A stretch of 64,000 bases of DNA from Nitrobacter hamburgensis X14 (GCF_000013885.1 NC_007964.1:2714001-2778000); one strand, 5' to 3'; positions 1-9,050 are shown, counted from the first letter of the stretch. Notes: generated from the sequence alone by a model not told the origin. Numbers and translations are program-made.

Positions 1-499
1 CCTTGCCATCAAGCCAGTCCTGCACGCGGCGCGGCCCGGCATTATAGGCTGCGGCCGCCAGTCCGAGATTGCCGAATTGCCCGCGCAACTCGTTCAGGTA
101 CTCGGCCGATTTCGGCAGGGCCTGCACCGGATCGAACGGGTCGAGCAGCCGCCGCTCACTCGCCGTTCCCGGCATGAACTGCGCGATTCCCTCCGCATGC
201 TGGCCGCTGCGGGTCAACGGGCCAACGGCATCGGACTGAAACCGGCTCTCCTGCCAGATCACGCGCGCGAAGAATTCCAGCGGCAAGCTCTCGGCCTTCG
301 CAGCCGATTCGACCATCAGGCAGATCGATTCGCGCGTGTCTTGGTCTGTCTTGACGGGATCTGTCTTGACGGGATCTGTCTTGGCGGCAGGTCCGGGATC
401 GGCCGCCGTCTCCGCGCCGACTTGCGCAAAGGCGACATGCGGCATCATCAGCATCATAGCCAACGCGTATTGCATGAGAACGGCAAGGCGCGATGCCAT
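1..499 (-). CDS. Lytic transglycosylase (SLT domain), partial
   Basis: Runs off the left edge, so the C-terminus is missing. The first ~26 residues are a signal peptide (MASRLAVLMQ, hydrophobic Met/Ala core, cut near VAFAQ), so the product is periplasmic. A repeated DPVKT linker follows, then a soluble lytic transglycosylase domain: WQESRF with the catalytic Glu, GIAQFMPGTA, and the late AAAAYNAGP motif. Such enzymes cleave the MurNAc-GlcNAc bond of peptidoglycan and leave a 1,6-anhydro end. The start is the ATG at 497-499. A solo IS inverted repeat lies about 50 bp upstream of the start and could have disturbed the promoter. The family is clear; the subfamily cannot be set without the missing part. 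Confidence 0.85.
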   Translation of the reverse strand, partial: MASRLAVLMQYALAMMLMMPHVAFAQVGAETAADPGPAAKTDPVKTDPVKTDQDTRESICLMVESAAKAESLPLEFFARVIWQESRFQSDAVGPLTRSGQHAEGIAQFMPGTASERRLLDPFDPVQALPKSAEYLNELRGQFGNLGLAAAAYNAGPRRVQDWLDGK

Positions 500-552
500 A
501 TCGGTTCTCTTCCACGACGGCGACGAAGCCAACTTCATCCACGATGCGTGGC

Positions 553-572
553 AGACTTCTTCAACAGCCTGC
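553..572. repeat. Solo IS-end inverted repeat
   Basis: These 20 bp match, in reverse complement, the outer end of the IS5-family element at 41311-42615, and are followed by the same TA dinucleotide. No transposase lies on either side, so this is a footprint of a lost copy or an end carried by a deletion. Confidence 0.6.
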
Positions 573-587
573 TAGATCAATAACTTG

Positions 588-632
588 CGCGTGTTCGGTA
601 TCCACTTTTGCGGAATACGCGCTAAAACCCCC
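588..632. repeat. Fragment of dispersed intergenic repeat
   Basis: Carries the core words GGTATCCACTTTTGCGGAA and AATACGCG, which recur in the fuller copies at 3124-3240 and 50614-50728 (opposite orientation). It looks like a truncated member of this intergenic repeat family. Confidence 0.55.
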
Positions 633-667
633 GGCTCCTCCGGAGGACAATACTTGTAGTTCCGGAT

Positions 668-703
668 TTTGACATTCGCTGCCAAACAGCAGCGAATGTC
701 AAA
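668..703 (-). terminator. Perfect 15-bp hairpin after rpsI
   Basis: Arms at 668-682 and 689-703 are perfectly complementary with a 6-nt loop, starting 9 nt past the rpsI stop codon. There is no clear U-run on the minus strand, so this may be a 3'-end stabilising hairpin and not a textbook intrinsic terminator. A weaker relative of the TTTGACATTCGC arm occurs near 11338-11377, which suggests a dispersed palindrome. Confidence 0.45.
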
Positions 704-706
704 TCT

Positions 707-735
707 GCTCCATTAGCGCTTGGAGAACTGGAACG
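707..735 (-). other. Placeholder: no separate feature inside rpsI here
   Basis: The stretch is the 3' end of rpsI plus its stop codon. Nothing further is seen; listed only to state that the promoter candidate for this operon is at 1707-1735, not here. Confidence 0.05.
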
Positions 736-1189
736 AGCGGCGGGCTTTCGCCTTGCCGTACTTCTTGCGCTCGACCACTCGGGAATCGCGGGTCAGGAAG
801 CCGCCCTTCTTGAGAACGCCGCGCAATTCGGGTTCGAAGTTCGTCAACGCCTTGGACAGGCCGTGACGCACGGCCCCAGCCTGACCGGACAAGCCGCCGC
901 CGGCGACGGTGCACACCACGTCGTACTGACCGGCGCGCGCCGCGGCAACGAGCGGTTGCTGGATCATCATTCGCAGCACCGGGCGCGCAAAGTAAACTTC
1001 GACCTCGCGGGCATTGACGAGAATCTTGCCGGCGCCCGGCTTGATCCAGACGCGGGCAACCGCGTCCTTGCGCTTGCCGGTGGCGTAGGCGCGGCCGTAC
1101 TTGTCGATTTTCTTGGTGTGCTTCGGCGCTTCTGACTCGGCGGTCTTCAGCGCGGACAACTGGTCGAGAGACTGCATGGTATCGGACAT
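713..1189 (-). CDS. rpsI: 30S ribosomal protein S9
   Basis: 158 aa, the alphaproteobacterial length. The conserved body starts at GRAYATGKRKDAVARVW, continues through GGGLSGQAGAVRHG, and ends in the basic KARRSFQFSKR tail that reaches the decoding-site tRNA in the small subunit. A non-conserved ~28-residue N-terminal extension (MSDTMQSLDQLS) is normal for this class. It lies 2 nt after the rplM stop, so the two are co-transcribed in the universal rplM-rpsI order. Confidence 0.98.
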   Translation of the reverse strand: MSDTMQSLDQLSALKTAESEAPKHTKKIDKYGRAYATGKRKDAVARVWIKPGAGKILVNAREVEVYFARPVLRMMIQQPLVAAARAGQYDVVCTVAGGGLSGQAGAVRHGLSKALTNFEPELRGVLKKGGFLTRDSRVVERKKYGKAKARRSFQFSKR

Positions 1190-1191
1190 CG

Positions 1192-1656
1192 CTATGCGGC
1201 CCTCATGTTCTTGCGATTCATCGCACCGACATTGACGACTTCCGGCTGCTGGGCTTCATGCGGGTGCTCTGCGCCGCCATAGACGCGGAGGTTGCCGAGC
1301 TGCACGCGCCCGAGCGGACCGCGCGGGATCATGCGCTCCACGGCCTTCTCGATGACGCGTTCCGGGAAACGACCCTCGAGGATCGACTTCGCCGTGCGCT
1401 CCTTGATGCCGCCGATATAGCCGGTGTGATTGTAATAGACCTTGTCTTCACGCTTGCGGCCGGTGAAAACCACCTTGGCGGCGTTGATGATGATGACATT
1501 GTCGCCGCAATCGACGTGCGGTGTGTAGGTCGGCAGATGCTTGCCGCGCAGCCGCATCGCAACGAGGGTGGCGAGCCGTCCGACCACCAGACCGCTGGCG
1601 TCGATCAGCACCCACTTCTTCGTCACTTCGGCTGGCTTTGCCGAGAACGTTTTCAT
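1192..1656 (-). CDS. rplM: 50S ribosomal protein L13
   Basis: 154 aa. Starts MKTFSAKPAEVTKKWVLIDA, the usual L13 start, so I reject the upstream in-frame start that would add 23 unrelated residues. Conserved signatures include VVGRLAT, LRGKHLPTYTPH, the HTGYIGG motif and AVERMIPRGPLGR. L13 is an early-assembly protein of the large subunit. First gene of the rplM-rpsI operon; a promoter candidate sits ~50 bp upstream. Confidence 0.98.
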   Translation of the reverse strand: MKTFSAKPAEVTKKWVLIDASGLVVGRLATLVAMRLRGKHLPTYTPHVDCGDNVIIINAAKVVFTGRKREDKVYYNHTGYIGGIKERTAKSILEGRFPERVIEKAVERMIPRGPLGRVQLGNLRVYGGAEHPHEAQQPEVVNVGAMNRKNMRAA

Positions 1657-1706
1657 GTGAGAAATCCGTGAAAAGAGACCTCGGTGCCACGCACCGAATG
1701 GGTTCG

Positions 1707-1735
1707 GTTCTAGAGAACCGACCATCTCCAGTCAA
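1707..1735 (-). promoter_or_regulatory. Candidate sigma-70 promoter of rplM-rpsI
   Basis: On the minus strand TTGACT (1730-1735) is followed by a 17-nt spacer and TAGAAC (1707-1712), which would give a transcript start near 1700, about 45 nt before the rplM ATG. The flanking 1740-1800 is much richer in A+T than the surrounding genes. No mapping data. Confidence 0.4.
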
Positions 1736-1807
1736 CGTCAATGACGCAATGTTTTTATTGTAGAATCAACTACTTATAAAAACGGTTCTATAATACCTGT
1801 AAAATGT

Positions 1808-2236
1808 TCAAGCATTCGGAATGGAATAGGTGGATGTCACGTGGGCGATCGGGTCGGGCGAGGTGCCGGACAGCAGCGTCACTTCCCCGACCGCCAGCCG
1901 CTTGCCGAGTTTGAGCAGCCGCGCCGCGGCGAGCACGTCCTGACCCGGGCGGCCCCTGCGCAGAAAATTGATGTTGAGGTTGGCAGTCACCGCGAGGCCG
2001 ACCGGGCCGATCCGCGACAGCAGCACCACATACATGGCGAAATCGGCCAGCGCCATCAACGTCGGCCCGGAGACCGTTCCGCCCGGGCGCAGCATCCGCT
2101 CGCTATAGCGCTGGCGCAGCAGGCAGGTTTCGCCGTCGGCGCTTTCGATTGCGATATCGCCATCCCTGAAGGCCTGGGGGAACTCAGCGTGAAGAAACGC
2201 CTCGAGCTCAGCCACGCTCATTCTCGCGATCGCCAT
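1808..2236 (-). CDS. PaaI-type hotdog-fold thioesterase
   Basis: 142 aa. The pattern RPGGTVSGPTLMALADFAMY is the long hotdog helix with the Asp that usually activates water in acyl-CoA thioesterases of this type, followed by the NINFLRRGRPG strand that lines the CoA site. The start at MAIARMSV is preceded by GGACGGAAAGAC, a fair ribosome site; the longer open frame upstream has no family similarity. Cytoplasmic. The substrate cannot be told. Monocistronic, with its own intergenic spaces. Confidence 0.8.
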   Translation of the reverse strand: MAIARMSVAELEAFLHAEFPQAFRDGDIAIESADGETCLLRQRYSERMLRPGGTVSGPTLMALADFAMYVVLLSRIGPVGLAVTANLNINFLRRGRPGQDVLAAARLLKLGKRLAVGEVTLLSGTSPDPIAHVTSTYSIPNA

Positions 2237-2433
2237 GTCTTTCCGTCCCTGCTCTCGCCTCGTGTCGCCTGTTACATTAAGAAGATGGTTTCGCCCAAAC
2301 GGATAATTCGATGACCACCAGGCCTGCCCGCTCGCCGGACGCATGGACTCCGGGCCTGCGCGGCAAGACCGTGCACCTCGGAATGACAATAGTGGTTTGA
2401 ACGGTCGCAGAGTTCAATGATTTGGACCTCAAG

Positions 2434-3018
2434 ATGAATCACGATGCCTACGACGACAGCTACATCCGCGGGATTCTCGACAGCGTGAAGACTATCGCGA
2501 TGGTCGGCGCGTCTCCCGTCAACGTGCGGCCGAGTTACTTCGCGTTCAAGTATCTCGCCGAACGCGGATACGACATGATCCCGGTCAATCCCGGCCATGT
2601 CGGCAAGAGCCTGGTGGGCAAGCCCTTCGTCACATCGCTCAAGGACATCGGCCGCCCCTTCGACATGGTCGATATCTTCCGCAGCTCGATCCACATCATG
2701 CCCGTGGTCGACGAGGCGCTGACGCTGTCGCCGCCGCCGAAGGTGATCTGGATGCAGCTCGGCGCGCGCGACGACGCGGCTGCCGCGAAAGCCGAGGCTG
2801 CCGGCATCAAGGTGGTGATGAACCGCTGTCCGAAGATCGAATACGGCCGTCTGTCGTCGGAGATCTCGTGGATGGGTGTCAACTCGCGGACCCTGAGCTC
2901 GAAACGTGCGCCGATGCCGATCCATGGCCAGCGCCTGTCGCTCAACCGCGTGAGCGTAGGCGGCGGCAGCACCCTCGCCGCCGACCGGGCCGCGAAAGAC
3001 AAGAACGGTCCGGCGTGA
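2434..3018 (+). CDS. CoA-binding domain protein (YccU-like)
   Basis: 194 aa, one Rossmann CoA_binding domain: TIAMVGASPVNVRPSYFAFKY contains the dinucleotide-type glycine turn, then YDMIPVNPGHVGKSLVGKP, VDIFRS, PPPKVIWMQLGARDD and the closing VVMNRCPKIEYGRL. This matches the succinyl-CoA-synthetase-alpha-like stand-alone family. Physiological role is not established for the family. I take the ATG at 2434; a TTG four codons upstream (2422) is possible. Its neighbour metY is 256 bp downstream beyond a repeat, so they are probably separate units. Confidence 0.85.
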   Translation: MNHDAYDDSYIRGILDSVKTIAMVGASPVNVRPSYFAFKYLAERGYDMIPVNPGHVGKSLVGKPFVTSLKDIGRPFDMVDIFRSSIHIMPVVDEALTLSPPPKVIWMQLGARDDAAAAKAEAAGIKVVMNRCPKIEYGRLSSEISWMGVNSRTLSSKRAPMPIHGQRLSLNRVSVGGGSTLAADRAAKDKNGPA

Positions 3019-3123
3019 GCGCATAAGATTCCGTTCAGCTTCGCCGCGCCGCAAGGCCGCATGCCGAAACAGGCAAAGTTTCCGGCAGCGCCTTGACGGC
3101 GGCGCATGATCCCATCAGCATCG

Positions 3124-3240
3124 CTAGCGCATGTTCCGCAAAAGTGGATACCGGTTTTGCGATCAGAATACGCACAGTTATTGATTGAGAGTATTTTCTT
3201 GGCGTGAACCGGATTCCACTTAGCTGGAAAATGCTCTAGC
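3124..3240. repeat. Dispersed intergenic repeat, long form
   Basis: About 117 bp nearly identical over its length to 50614-50728: GTTCCGCAAAAGTGGATACC, CGGTTTTGCGATCAGAATAC, ATTTTCTTGGCGTGAACCGG, GGAAAATGCTCT. Shorter relatives at 588-632, 4553-4686, 11269-11327 and 17568-17613. It sits between two genes and could fold by its partly self-complementary GTGGATACCGG/CCGGATTCCAC parts. Confidence 0.75.
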
Positions 3241-3274
3241 GGAACGACCTTCGACCGAGCAAACAGGACACGAT

Positions 3275-4552
3275 ATGACCGATCGCATTCCCGGCTTTGC
3301 AACGCTTGCCGTCCACGCCGGCGCGCAGCCCGATCCGACCACGGGCGCACGCACGACGCCTATCTACCAAACCACGTCGTTCGTGTTCAACGATGCCGAC
3401 CACGCGGCGTCGTTGTTCGGATTGCAGTCATTCGGCAATATCTACACCCGCATAGGAAATCCAACCAACGCCGTGCTGGAGGAGCGCGTTGCCGCCCTCG
3501 AAGGCGGCACCGCCGCGCTCGCGGTGGCCTCGGGGCACGCCGCGCAGGTCGTCACGCTCCAGCAGTTATTGAAACCCGGCGACGAAGTCATCGCCGCCCG
3601 CAAACTCTATGGCGGGTCGATCAACCAGTTCACCCACGCATTCAAGAGCTTTGGCTGGAACGTGGCGTGGGCCGATCCGGACGACGTCGAAACGTTCGAG
3701 CAAGCGGTCACGCCGCGAACACGGGCGATCTTCATCGAATCCATCGCCAATCCGAGAGGATCGATCACCGATATCGAAGCCGTCGCCGCCGTCGCGCGCA
3801 AGGCCGGTGTTCCCTTGATCGTCGATAATACCATGGCGAGCCCCTACCTGATCCGGCCGATCGAACATGGCGCCGATATCGTGGTTCAGTCGCTGACAAA
3901 GTTCCTCGCCGGCCACGGCAACTCGCTCGGCGGCATCATCGTCGATGCAGGCACGTTCGACTGGTCGAGGGACAACAAGTATCCGATGCTGAGCGAGCCG
4001 CGTCCGGAATATCACGGCATCAAGCTGCAGGAGACGTTCGGCAACTTCGCGTTCGCGATTGCCTGCCGCGTGCTGGGCCTGCGCGATCTCGGCCCGGCGC
4101 TGTCGCCGTTCAACGCTTTCATGATCCTGACCGGCATCGAAACGCTACCGTTGCGGATGCAGAAGCATTGCGAGAATTCCCAGGCGATCGCCGAATGGTT
4201 GGCCAGCCACCCCAAGGTCGCGGCCGTCAACTACGCCGGATTGCCCGGCGACAAGTACAACAAGCTCGCCCGCAAATACACGCCGAAGGGCGCTGGCGCC
4301 GTGTTCACGTTTAGCCTGAAGGGCGGATATGACGCCGGCGTCAATCTGGTGTCGAAACTCAAGTTATTCTCGCATCTCGCCAACGTTGGCGATACCCGCT
4401 CGCTCGTGATTCACCCTGCATCGACCACGCATAGCCAGCTCGACGACGACGCCAAGACCAGAGCCGGCGCCGGACCCGACATCGTCCGCCTGTCGATCGG
4501 CATCGAGGACAAGGAGGATCTGATGGCCGACCTCGATCAGGCCATGACCTAG
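3275..4552 (+). CDS. metY: O-acetylhomoserine sulfhydrylase
   Basis: 425 aa, full length for the Cys/Met metabolism PLP-enzyme family. N-terminal TLAVHAGAQPDPTTGART and PIYQTTSFVF; YTRIGNPTNAVLEERVAALEGG; VIVDNTMASPYLIRP-type strand (the Asp that holds the pyridine nitrogen) and the PLP lysine in SLTKFLAGHGNSLGG. The long insert after residue 220 and length over 420 point to O-acetylhomoserine aminocarboxypropyltransferase, which makes homocysteine from O-acetylhomoserine and sulfide, rather than to a ~390-aa cystathionine enzyme. I looked for a SAM-II type riboswitch upstream and did not see one. Confidence 0.92.
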   Translation: MTDRIPGFATLAVHAGAQPDPTTGARTTPIYQTTSFVFNDADHAASLFGLQSFGNIYTRIGNPTNAVLEERVAALEGGTAALAVASGHAAQVVTLQQLLKPGDEVIAARKLYGGSINQFTHAFKSFGWNVAWADPDDVETFEQAVTPRTRAIFIESIANPRGSITDIEAVAAVARKAGVPLIVDNTMASPYLIRPIEHGADIVVQSLTKFLAGHGNSLGGIIVDAGTFDWSRDNKYPMLSEPRPEYHGIKLQETFGNFAFAIACRVLGLRDLGPALSPFNAFMILTGIETLPLRMQKHCENSQAIAEWLASHPKVAAVNYAGLPGDKYNKLARKYTPKGAGAVFTFSLKGGYDAGVNLVSKLKLFSHLANVGDTRSLVIHPASTTHSQLDDDAKTRAGAGPDIVRLSIGIEDKEDLMADLDQAMT

Positions 4553-4686
4553 AGCCTTTCCGCTTCTGATGGAATCAGAAGCGAGGCTCTATGATTTTGA
4601 ATTGACGCGTTTTCTTCACGCGAACCGGCATCCATCCTCGGGTCAAGCCCGAGGACATGCTTCGCTCGAAAACGTTCTAGAAAACG
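4553..4686. repeat. Composite dispersed intergenic repeat
   Basis: Starts at the metY stop. Contains an imperfect palindrome AGAGCCTTTCCGCTTCTGAT / ATCAGAAGCGAGGCTCT (4553-4592) and then the TTTTCTTCACGCGAACCGG word of the repeat family, ending at GAAAACGTTCTAGAAAACG. The palindrome could end metY transcription, though the T-run is weak. Confidence 0.6.
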
Positions 4687-4742
4687 GCTCATACAGCCGC
4701 CGCTTTTTTCCGTACTTAATGCGACGGCCCCGCCGCTGACGA

Positions 4743-5972
4743 TCAGGTTTCTTCGCCCATGACCGGTGCCCGCCGGACTTCGGTCAGATAATTGAGGGTC
4801 AGCGACACCCAGATGATGCCGTAGAGCAGCATGAAGCAGCTTGAGTTGAAGCCGATCCAGTCCAGGAGCGCGCCGAACGTGATCGGCAGCAGGAAGCCGC
4901 CAAGGCCGCCCGCCATGCCGACAATGCCGGATACCGCTCCCATGCTGTCGGGGAAGTCGTCGCCTATGTATTTGAACGTCGAAGCCATGCCGCAGGCAAA
5001 GGCGATGCCGAGCGTGAAGAGGAGCATTGTGAAGAACCACGACGGCAAGGCGATGCGGAAGCTCAGCGGGTCGCGGATCGTGTGCACGATCAGGTCGGTC
5101 TTGGGATAGGACAGCAGAAACAGGCAAACCCAGGCGGCCCACAGCACCCACCAGGTGACGTTGTGGGCTCCGAAGCGGTCCGACAACCAGCCGCCGAGAG
5201 CACGAAAGGCGCCCCCGGGGAGCGAGAAGCACGCGGCCAGCAGCGACGCCTGCGCGATGGTGAAGCCGTACTCCGTCTTGAAATATTGCGGCATCCAGAT
5301 CGACAGCGCGGTGAAGCCACCGAACACGATCGAGTAGTATTGGCAGTATTTCCAGACGCGCGGATTGCGCAGCACGGACAGTTGTTGCCACATTGACGAC
5401 ACCGGACCGCCGACGCCGGGATCGGGCCTGGACAACACCCAAAAAAGCAAAGCAGTGACCAGCAGCGCGACGGCATAGACCTTCGGCACCATCTGCCAGC
5501 CATAGGCCTCGATCAGCCACGGAGCGACGAACATGTTGAGCGCCGCACCGATCGTGCCTGCGCCGAAGAAGCCCATCGCGAAACCCCGGCGCTCTTTTGG
5601 AAAGAAGCGCGCGACGTAGGGCGTGCCGACCGAAAACGAGGCGCCGACAAGACCGAGCGCCAGCCCGAGCAGCAGGAACTGCCACAGCGCGGTCGCATAG
5701 GACGACAGCCAGAGCGGGATCGCGCAGCCGATCAGCAGCAGCAGCATGATGATCCGTCCGCCGAAGCGGTCGGTCCAGATGCCCAGCGGCAAACGAAACA
5801 ACGCGCCGGTGAGGACGGGCGTCGCTGTGAGGAGACCGAACTCAGTCGAACCAAGCCCAAGCTCTGCGCGGATCGGAATGCCGATCACGCTGAACATCAT
5901 CCAGACGGCGAAGCAGACCGTGAAGGCCCAGGTGGTGATGAGCAGGACGGACAGGCTGCCAGCTCTCGCCAT
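4743..5972 (-). CDS. NarK/NrtP-type nitrate/nitrite transporter (MFS)
   Basis: 409 aa with about 12 hydrophobic segments. The nitrate/nitrite porter family is supported by GFFGAGTIGAALNMF in TM5 and GMAGGLGGFLLP in TM11 (the two glycine-rich nitrate signatures), plus the two substrate arginines in LFRLPLGIWTDRFGGR (TM2) and AFRALGGWLSDRFG (TM8). It would move nitrate or nitrite across the inner membrane. No nitrate or nitrite reductase gene lies nearby in this window, so direction and substrate cannot be decided. Free-standing gene. Confidence 0.85.
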   Translation of the reverse strand: MARAGSLSVLLITTWAFTVCFAVWMMFSVIGIPIRAELGLGSTEFGLLTATPVLTGALFRLPLGIWTDRFGGRIIMLLLLIGCAIPLWLSSYATALWQFLLLGLALGLVGASFSVGTPYVARFFPKERRGFAMGFFGAGTIGAALNMFVAPWLIEAYGWQMVPKVYAVALLVTALLFWVLSRPDPGVGGPVSSMWQQLSVLRNPRVWKYCQYYSIVFGGFTALSIWMPQYFKTEYGFTIAQASLLAACFSLPGGAFRALGGWLSDRFGAHNVTWWVLWAAWVCLFLLSYPKTDLIVHTIRDPLSFRIALPSWFFTMLLFTLGIAFACGMASTFKYIGDDFPDSMGAVSGIVGMAGGLGGFLLPITFGALLDWIGFNSSCFMLLYGIIWVSLTLNYLTEVRRAPVMGEET

Positions 5973-6270
5973 TCGTTGCCCCGATTAAGGCTCGCCATCG
6001 ACCGGGAGGATTGGCGGTTCCTGGCTTATCGATCCTGACTCATGACTACGACATCATGACGCACGTTCGCAAAACTGTACAGCGCCAGAAATTCGCGTTT
6101 TATCCGATTGAGGTTAGGCCGGCATAAAATCCCGGCGTGACGATTTTAATCACATCACACCCTGCTTCAGCATGACCCGACATCACGGCGTCAAGCTCGT
6201 GAGCAGCCGGCTTGCGATCTCGTGTAGAACTATGAACCAAAACCGGAAACAAAAGCTCCGGTCACCGGAT

Positions 6271-7353
6271 CTATCCGGCCGCCACGCCCAAGCCTTGCCG
6301 TTGCCGTACGGCGTTACCGGCCATCAGCCGCTCAGCCTGAACGACCGCAAGCGTCAGGACGATGATCGCAACCCCCTGATGCACCAGCGCGAGCAGGATC
6401 GGAACCTCGTGCAGGAGGGTCAGGATTCCGAGCGTCGCCTGTAGCGTCATTGCCGCGGCCAGCCAGAGCGCCCCGCGAACGACGGCGGCGCCCGCCCGCG
6501 ACACGATCGCATCGATTGCATGTAAAATAGCAATCGCAAACAGTGTATAAGCCATCATGCGATGTTCGAACTGAACCGTGAGCGTATTGTCGAACAAATT
6601 ACGCCACCACGGCTGTTCGAAAAACAGTCGCGCCGAGGACGGAATAAACGATCCGTCGATGTCGGGCCAGGTGTTGAAGACCTTGCCGGCGCGCAGCCCT
6701 GCGACAAGCGCTCCGAAATAGAGCTGCACAAACACCAGCACCAGCAGAATGCCGCTGGTCACTCGCAATCGCATCGGCGACAGCAATGACGGGCGATCCG
6801 ACAATCGCCTCACGGTCCAGACGATCGCCGAGAAAATCAGCAACGCCAGCACCAGGTGCGTCGCGAGACGATACTGCGAAACCTCGACGAGCTTGGTGAG
6901 ACCGGACGCAACCATCCACCAGCCGACAGCGCCCTGAAGTCCGCCCAGACCGAAGATGATCCACAACCGCCGCTTCAGATCCGACGGCAACATGCCGCGC
7001 CACATAAACCAGAGAAACGGCAACAGGAAAGCTACGCCGATAAAGCGTCCCAACAGCCGATGGCTCCACTCCCACCAGAAGATGGTCTTGAACTGCTCGA
7101 GCGTCATGCCCGCGTTCATCTCGCTATACTGCGGTATCTGCTTATAGCCATCGAAGGCCTGGGACCACTCCTCCTGGGAGAGCGGCGGCAGCGTCCCGGT
7201 CACCGGCTTCCATTCGACGATCGAAAGGCCGGATTCGGTGAGCCGGGTTGCTCCCCCGACCAGCACCATGGCGGCGATCAGCAGCGCCATCAACACCAGC
7301 CACCATCGCACGGCGCGCAGGTGGAACCCCTTTTGTACTATCGGACGGGTCAT
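6271..7353 (-). CDS. ctaA: Heme A synthase, type 2 (COX15/CtaA)
   Basis: About 360 aa and eight membrane helices. Oxidises the C8 methyl of heme O to make heme A for cytochrome aa3 oxidase. The conserved histidines appear in [31 protein letters not shown] and [10 protein letters not shown]; the loop [16 protein letters not shown] is a COX15 hallmark. I choose the start [10 protein letters not shown] because a promoter-like TATAAA lies just upstream, inside the longer open frame (which could begin at 7440). Adds to the impression of an aerobic host with an aa3 oxidase; no oxidase genes are in the window. Confidence 0.93.
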
Positions 7354-7386
7354 CAAAAGCCGTGGGTTGAATGCATTTTTCGCGCC

Positions 7387-7415
7387 CTTTATAGTCCACC
7401 CCAGCTTCGGCGCAA
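7387..7415 (-). promoter_or_regulatory. Candidate promoter of ctaA
   Basis: Minus strand TTGCGC, 16-nt spacer, TATAAA, located 34-62 nt before the chosen ctaA ATG. It lies within the longer open frame, and this is the reason for preferring the shorter start. Confidence 0.4.
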
Positions 7416-7449
7416 GCCTCGGCCCAGCCACGAGTTGCATTTTTAAGGT

Positions 7450-7656
7450 ATGCGGATCCGCACCCGAAAATTCCTCGGCACGATCGCCCTGCTCGTTCTG
7501 GTCGTCGTCTGGTCGCTGCTGGGCATGACGGTTGCGCAGACGCCGTGGCTCGCTGCGTCAGGCCTCTACCAGGCGATCTTTTATGTCGTCGCCGGGCTTG
7601 GCTGGGTATTGCCGGCCATGCCGATCGTCAGCTGGATGGCGCGACCCGACGCGTAA
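7450..7656 (+). CDS. DUF2842 small membrane protein
   Basis: 68 aa, two membrane helices (residues ~8-28 and ~40-60). [15 protein letters not shown] and the tail [14 protein letters not shown] fit the DUF2842 family of short alphaproteobacterial inner-membrane proteins with no known function. Divergent from ctaA with 96 bp between starts, an arrangement that suggests shared control, perhaps a link to oxidase assembly (inference only). Confidence 0.8.
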
Positions 7657-7832
7657 AGGCCCATTGCGGCCCAATTCCGCAGACCGCGGGCGCGGCCTCC
7701 AGTGCGGGCTGCAGGCGAACGCCCCTCGATCCGGTTCTCCTCTCTCCTTTCGCCATTACCTTTTGTTGACATATCCCATGCAAAGGTCGGCCAAAGCGAG
7801 AAAGAAACAAAATTACAAAAACGGGCGCAGCG

Positions 7833-9026
7833 ATGACCATGGCGGCTGTGATCGAAAGCCAGACGGCGAGGACACGGCCGCGGTCAGGGGAGAGACGTAT
7901 CGTCCATCTCGATATCCTTCATGATCTAGGAGAGGCCGAGCCGGTCTGGCGCAGCCTCGAGGCGTCGCATTTCTCGACGCCCTATCAGCGGTTCGATTTT
8001 CTGTCTGCCTGGCAACGGCACGTCGGGACCAAAAGCGATCTTCAGCCTTGCATTATCGTCGCCTGCGACGCCGAGCGGCGGCCGCTGTTGCTGTTGCCGC
8101 TCACAGCCGGCGCGGAGAACGGCGTCCGCGTCGCGCGATTCATGGGCGGCAAGCACGCCACCTTCAACATGCCGCTCTGGCAGCGGGATTTCGCAGCCTC
8201 CGCCACGCTGGCCGAGCTCGACACGCTGGTTCGAGGAATCCGCGAGCTTCCCGCGAAGATCGACGTGCTGGCATTCACGCGGCAACCGCGGCGCTGGCGC
8301 GACCTGCAAAACCCGATGGCGCTGCTGCCGGGCCAGACTTCCGCCAACGGCTGCCCGCTGATGACGATCGTGCCGGGCGCGCCGCCTTCGGAGCACATCA
8401 GCCGCTCGTTTCGCCGCCGGCTCAAGGATAAGGAACGCAAGCTTCAGGCTCTGCCCGGCTTCCGCTACCGCGTGGCGACGACCGAGACCGAGATCAAGCG
8501 GATGCTGGATGCGTTCTTCACGATCAAGCCGCTGCGGATGGCCGCGCAGAAGCTGCCGAACGTGTTCGCCAGCCCCGGCGTCGAGGATTTCCTGCGCGCA
8601 GCCTGCCTGACGCCGCTGCCGGACGGTGGCCACGCCATCGAAATCCACGCCCTCGAATGCGACACCGAGGTGATCGCGATCTTTGCCGGCGTCGCCGACG
8701 ACCACCGCTTCTCGATGATGTTCAACACCTACACCCTGTCGGAAAACGCCCGCTACAGTCCCGGCCTGATCCTGATGCGCGATATCGCCGACCACTATGC
8801 CGAGCGCGGCTACACCTCGCTCGATCTCGGGATCGGATCGGACGACTACAAGCGCCTGTTCTGCAAGGGCGACGAGCCGATCTTCGACAGTTACCTGCCG
8901 CTCACCGCACGCGGCAGGATGGCCGCCATCGGCATGTCCTCGATGGCCCGCGCCAAGCGCCTCGTGAAGCAGACGCCGGCGCTGAAACGGATGGCGCAGG
9001 CGCTGCGCAGCGCGCTGCATCGCTGA
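7833..9026 (+). CDS. FemAB/CelD-like GNAT acetyltransferase
   Basis: 397 aa, no signal peptide or membrane segment. N-terminal half FSTPYQRFDFLSAWQRHVG with a first acyltransferase-like lobe; C-terminal Acetyltransf_6 lobe with RRRLKDKERKLQ, YSPGLILMRDIADHYAERG and the late DLGIGSDDYKRLFC. This is the CelD/BcsL-like group often found in polysaccharide loci, where it is thought to acetylate a sugar or precursor. It starts the exopolysaccharide locus and points toward the convergent co-polymerase gene, 24 bp away at the 3' ends. Substrate unknown. Confidence 0.78.
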   Translation: MTMAAVIESQTARTRPRSGERRIVHLDILHDLGEAEPVWRSLEASHFSTPYQRFDFLSAWQRHVGTKSDLQPCIIVACDAERRPLLLLPLTAGAENGVRVARFMGGKHATFNMPLWQRDFAASATLAELDTLVRGIRELPAKIDVLAFTRQPRRWRDLQNPMALLPGQTSANGCPLMTIVPGAPPSEHISRSFRRRLKDKERKLQALPGFRYRVATTETEIKRMLDAFFTIKPLRMAAQKLPNVFASPGVEDFLRAACLTPLPDGGHAIEIHALECDTEVIAIFAGVADDHRFSMMFNTYTLSENARYSPGLILMRDIADHYAERGYTSLDLGIGSDDYKRLFCKGDEPIFDSYLPLTARGRMAAIGMSSMARAKRLVKQTPALKRMAQALRSALHR

Positions 9027-9050
9027 CGACGCATCACCTCCGCCGGACGA

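Noticed and set aside
707..735. Promoter hexamers inside the rpsI 3' end
   Set aside because: The promoter candidate of the rplM-rpsI operon is at 1707-1735; the low-confidence entry at 707-735 in the feature list marks no real element.
3019..3274. SAM riboswitch before metY
   Set aside because: SAM-II-type elements are expected before some alphaproteobacterial sulfhydrylase genes, but the space is mainly the dispersed repeat and shows no such core.
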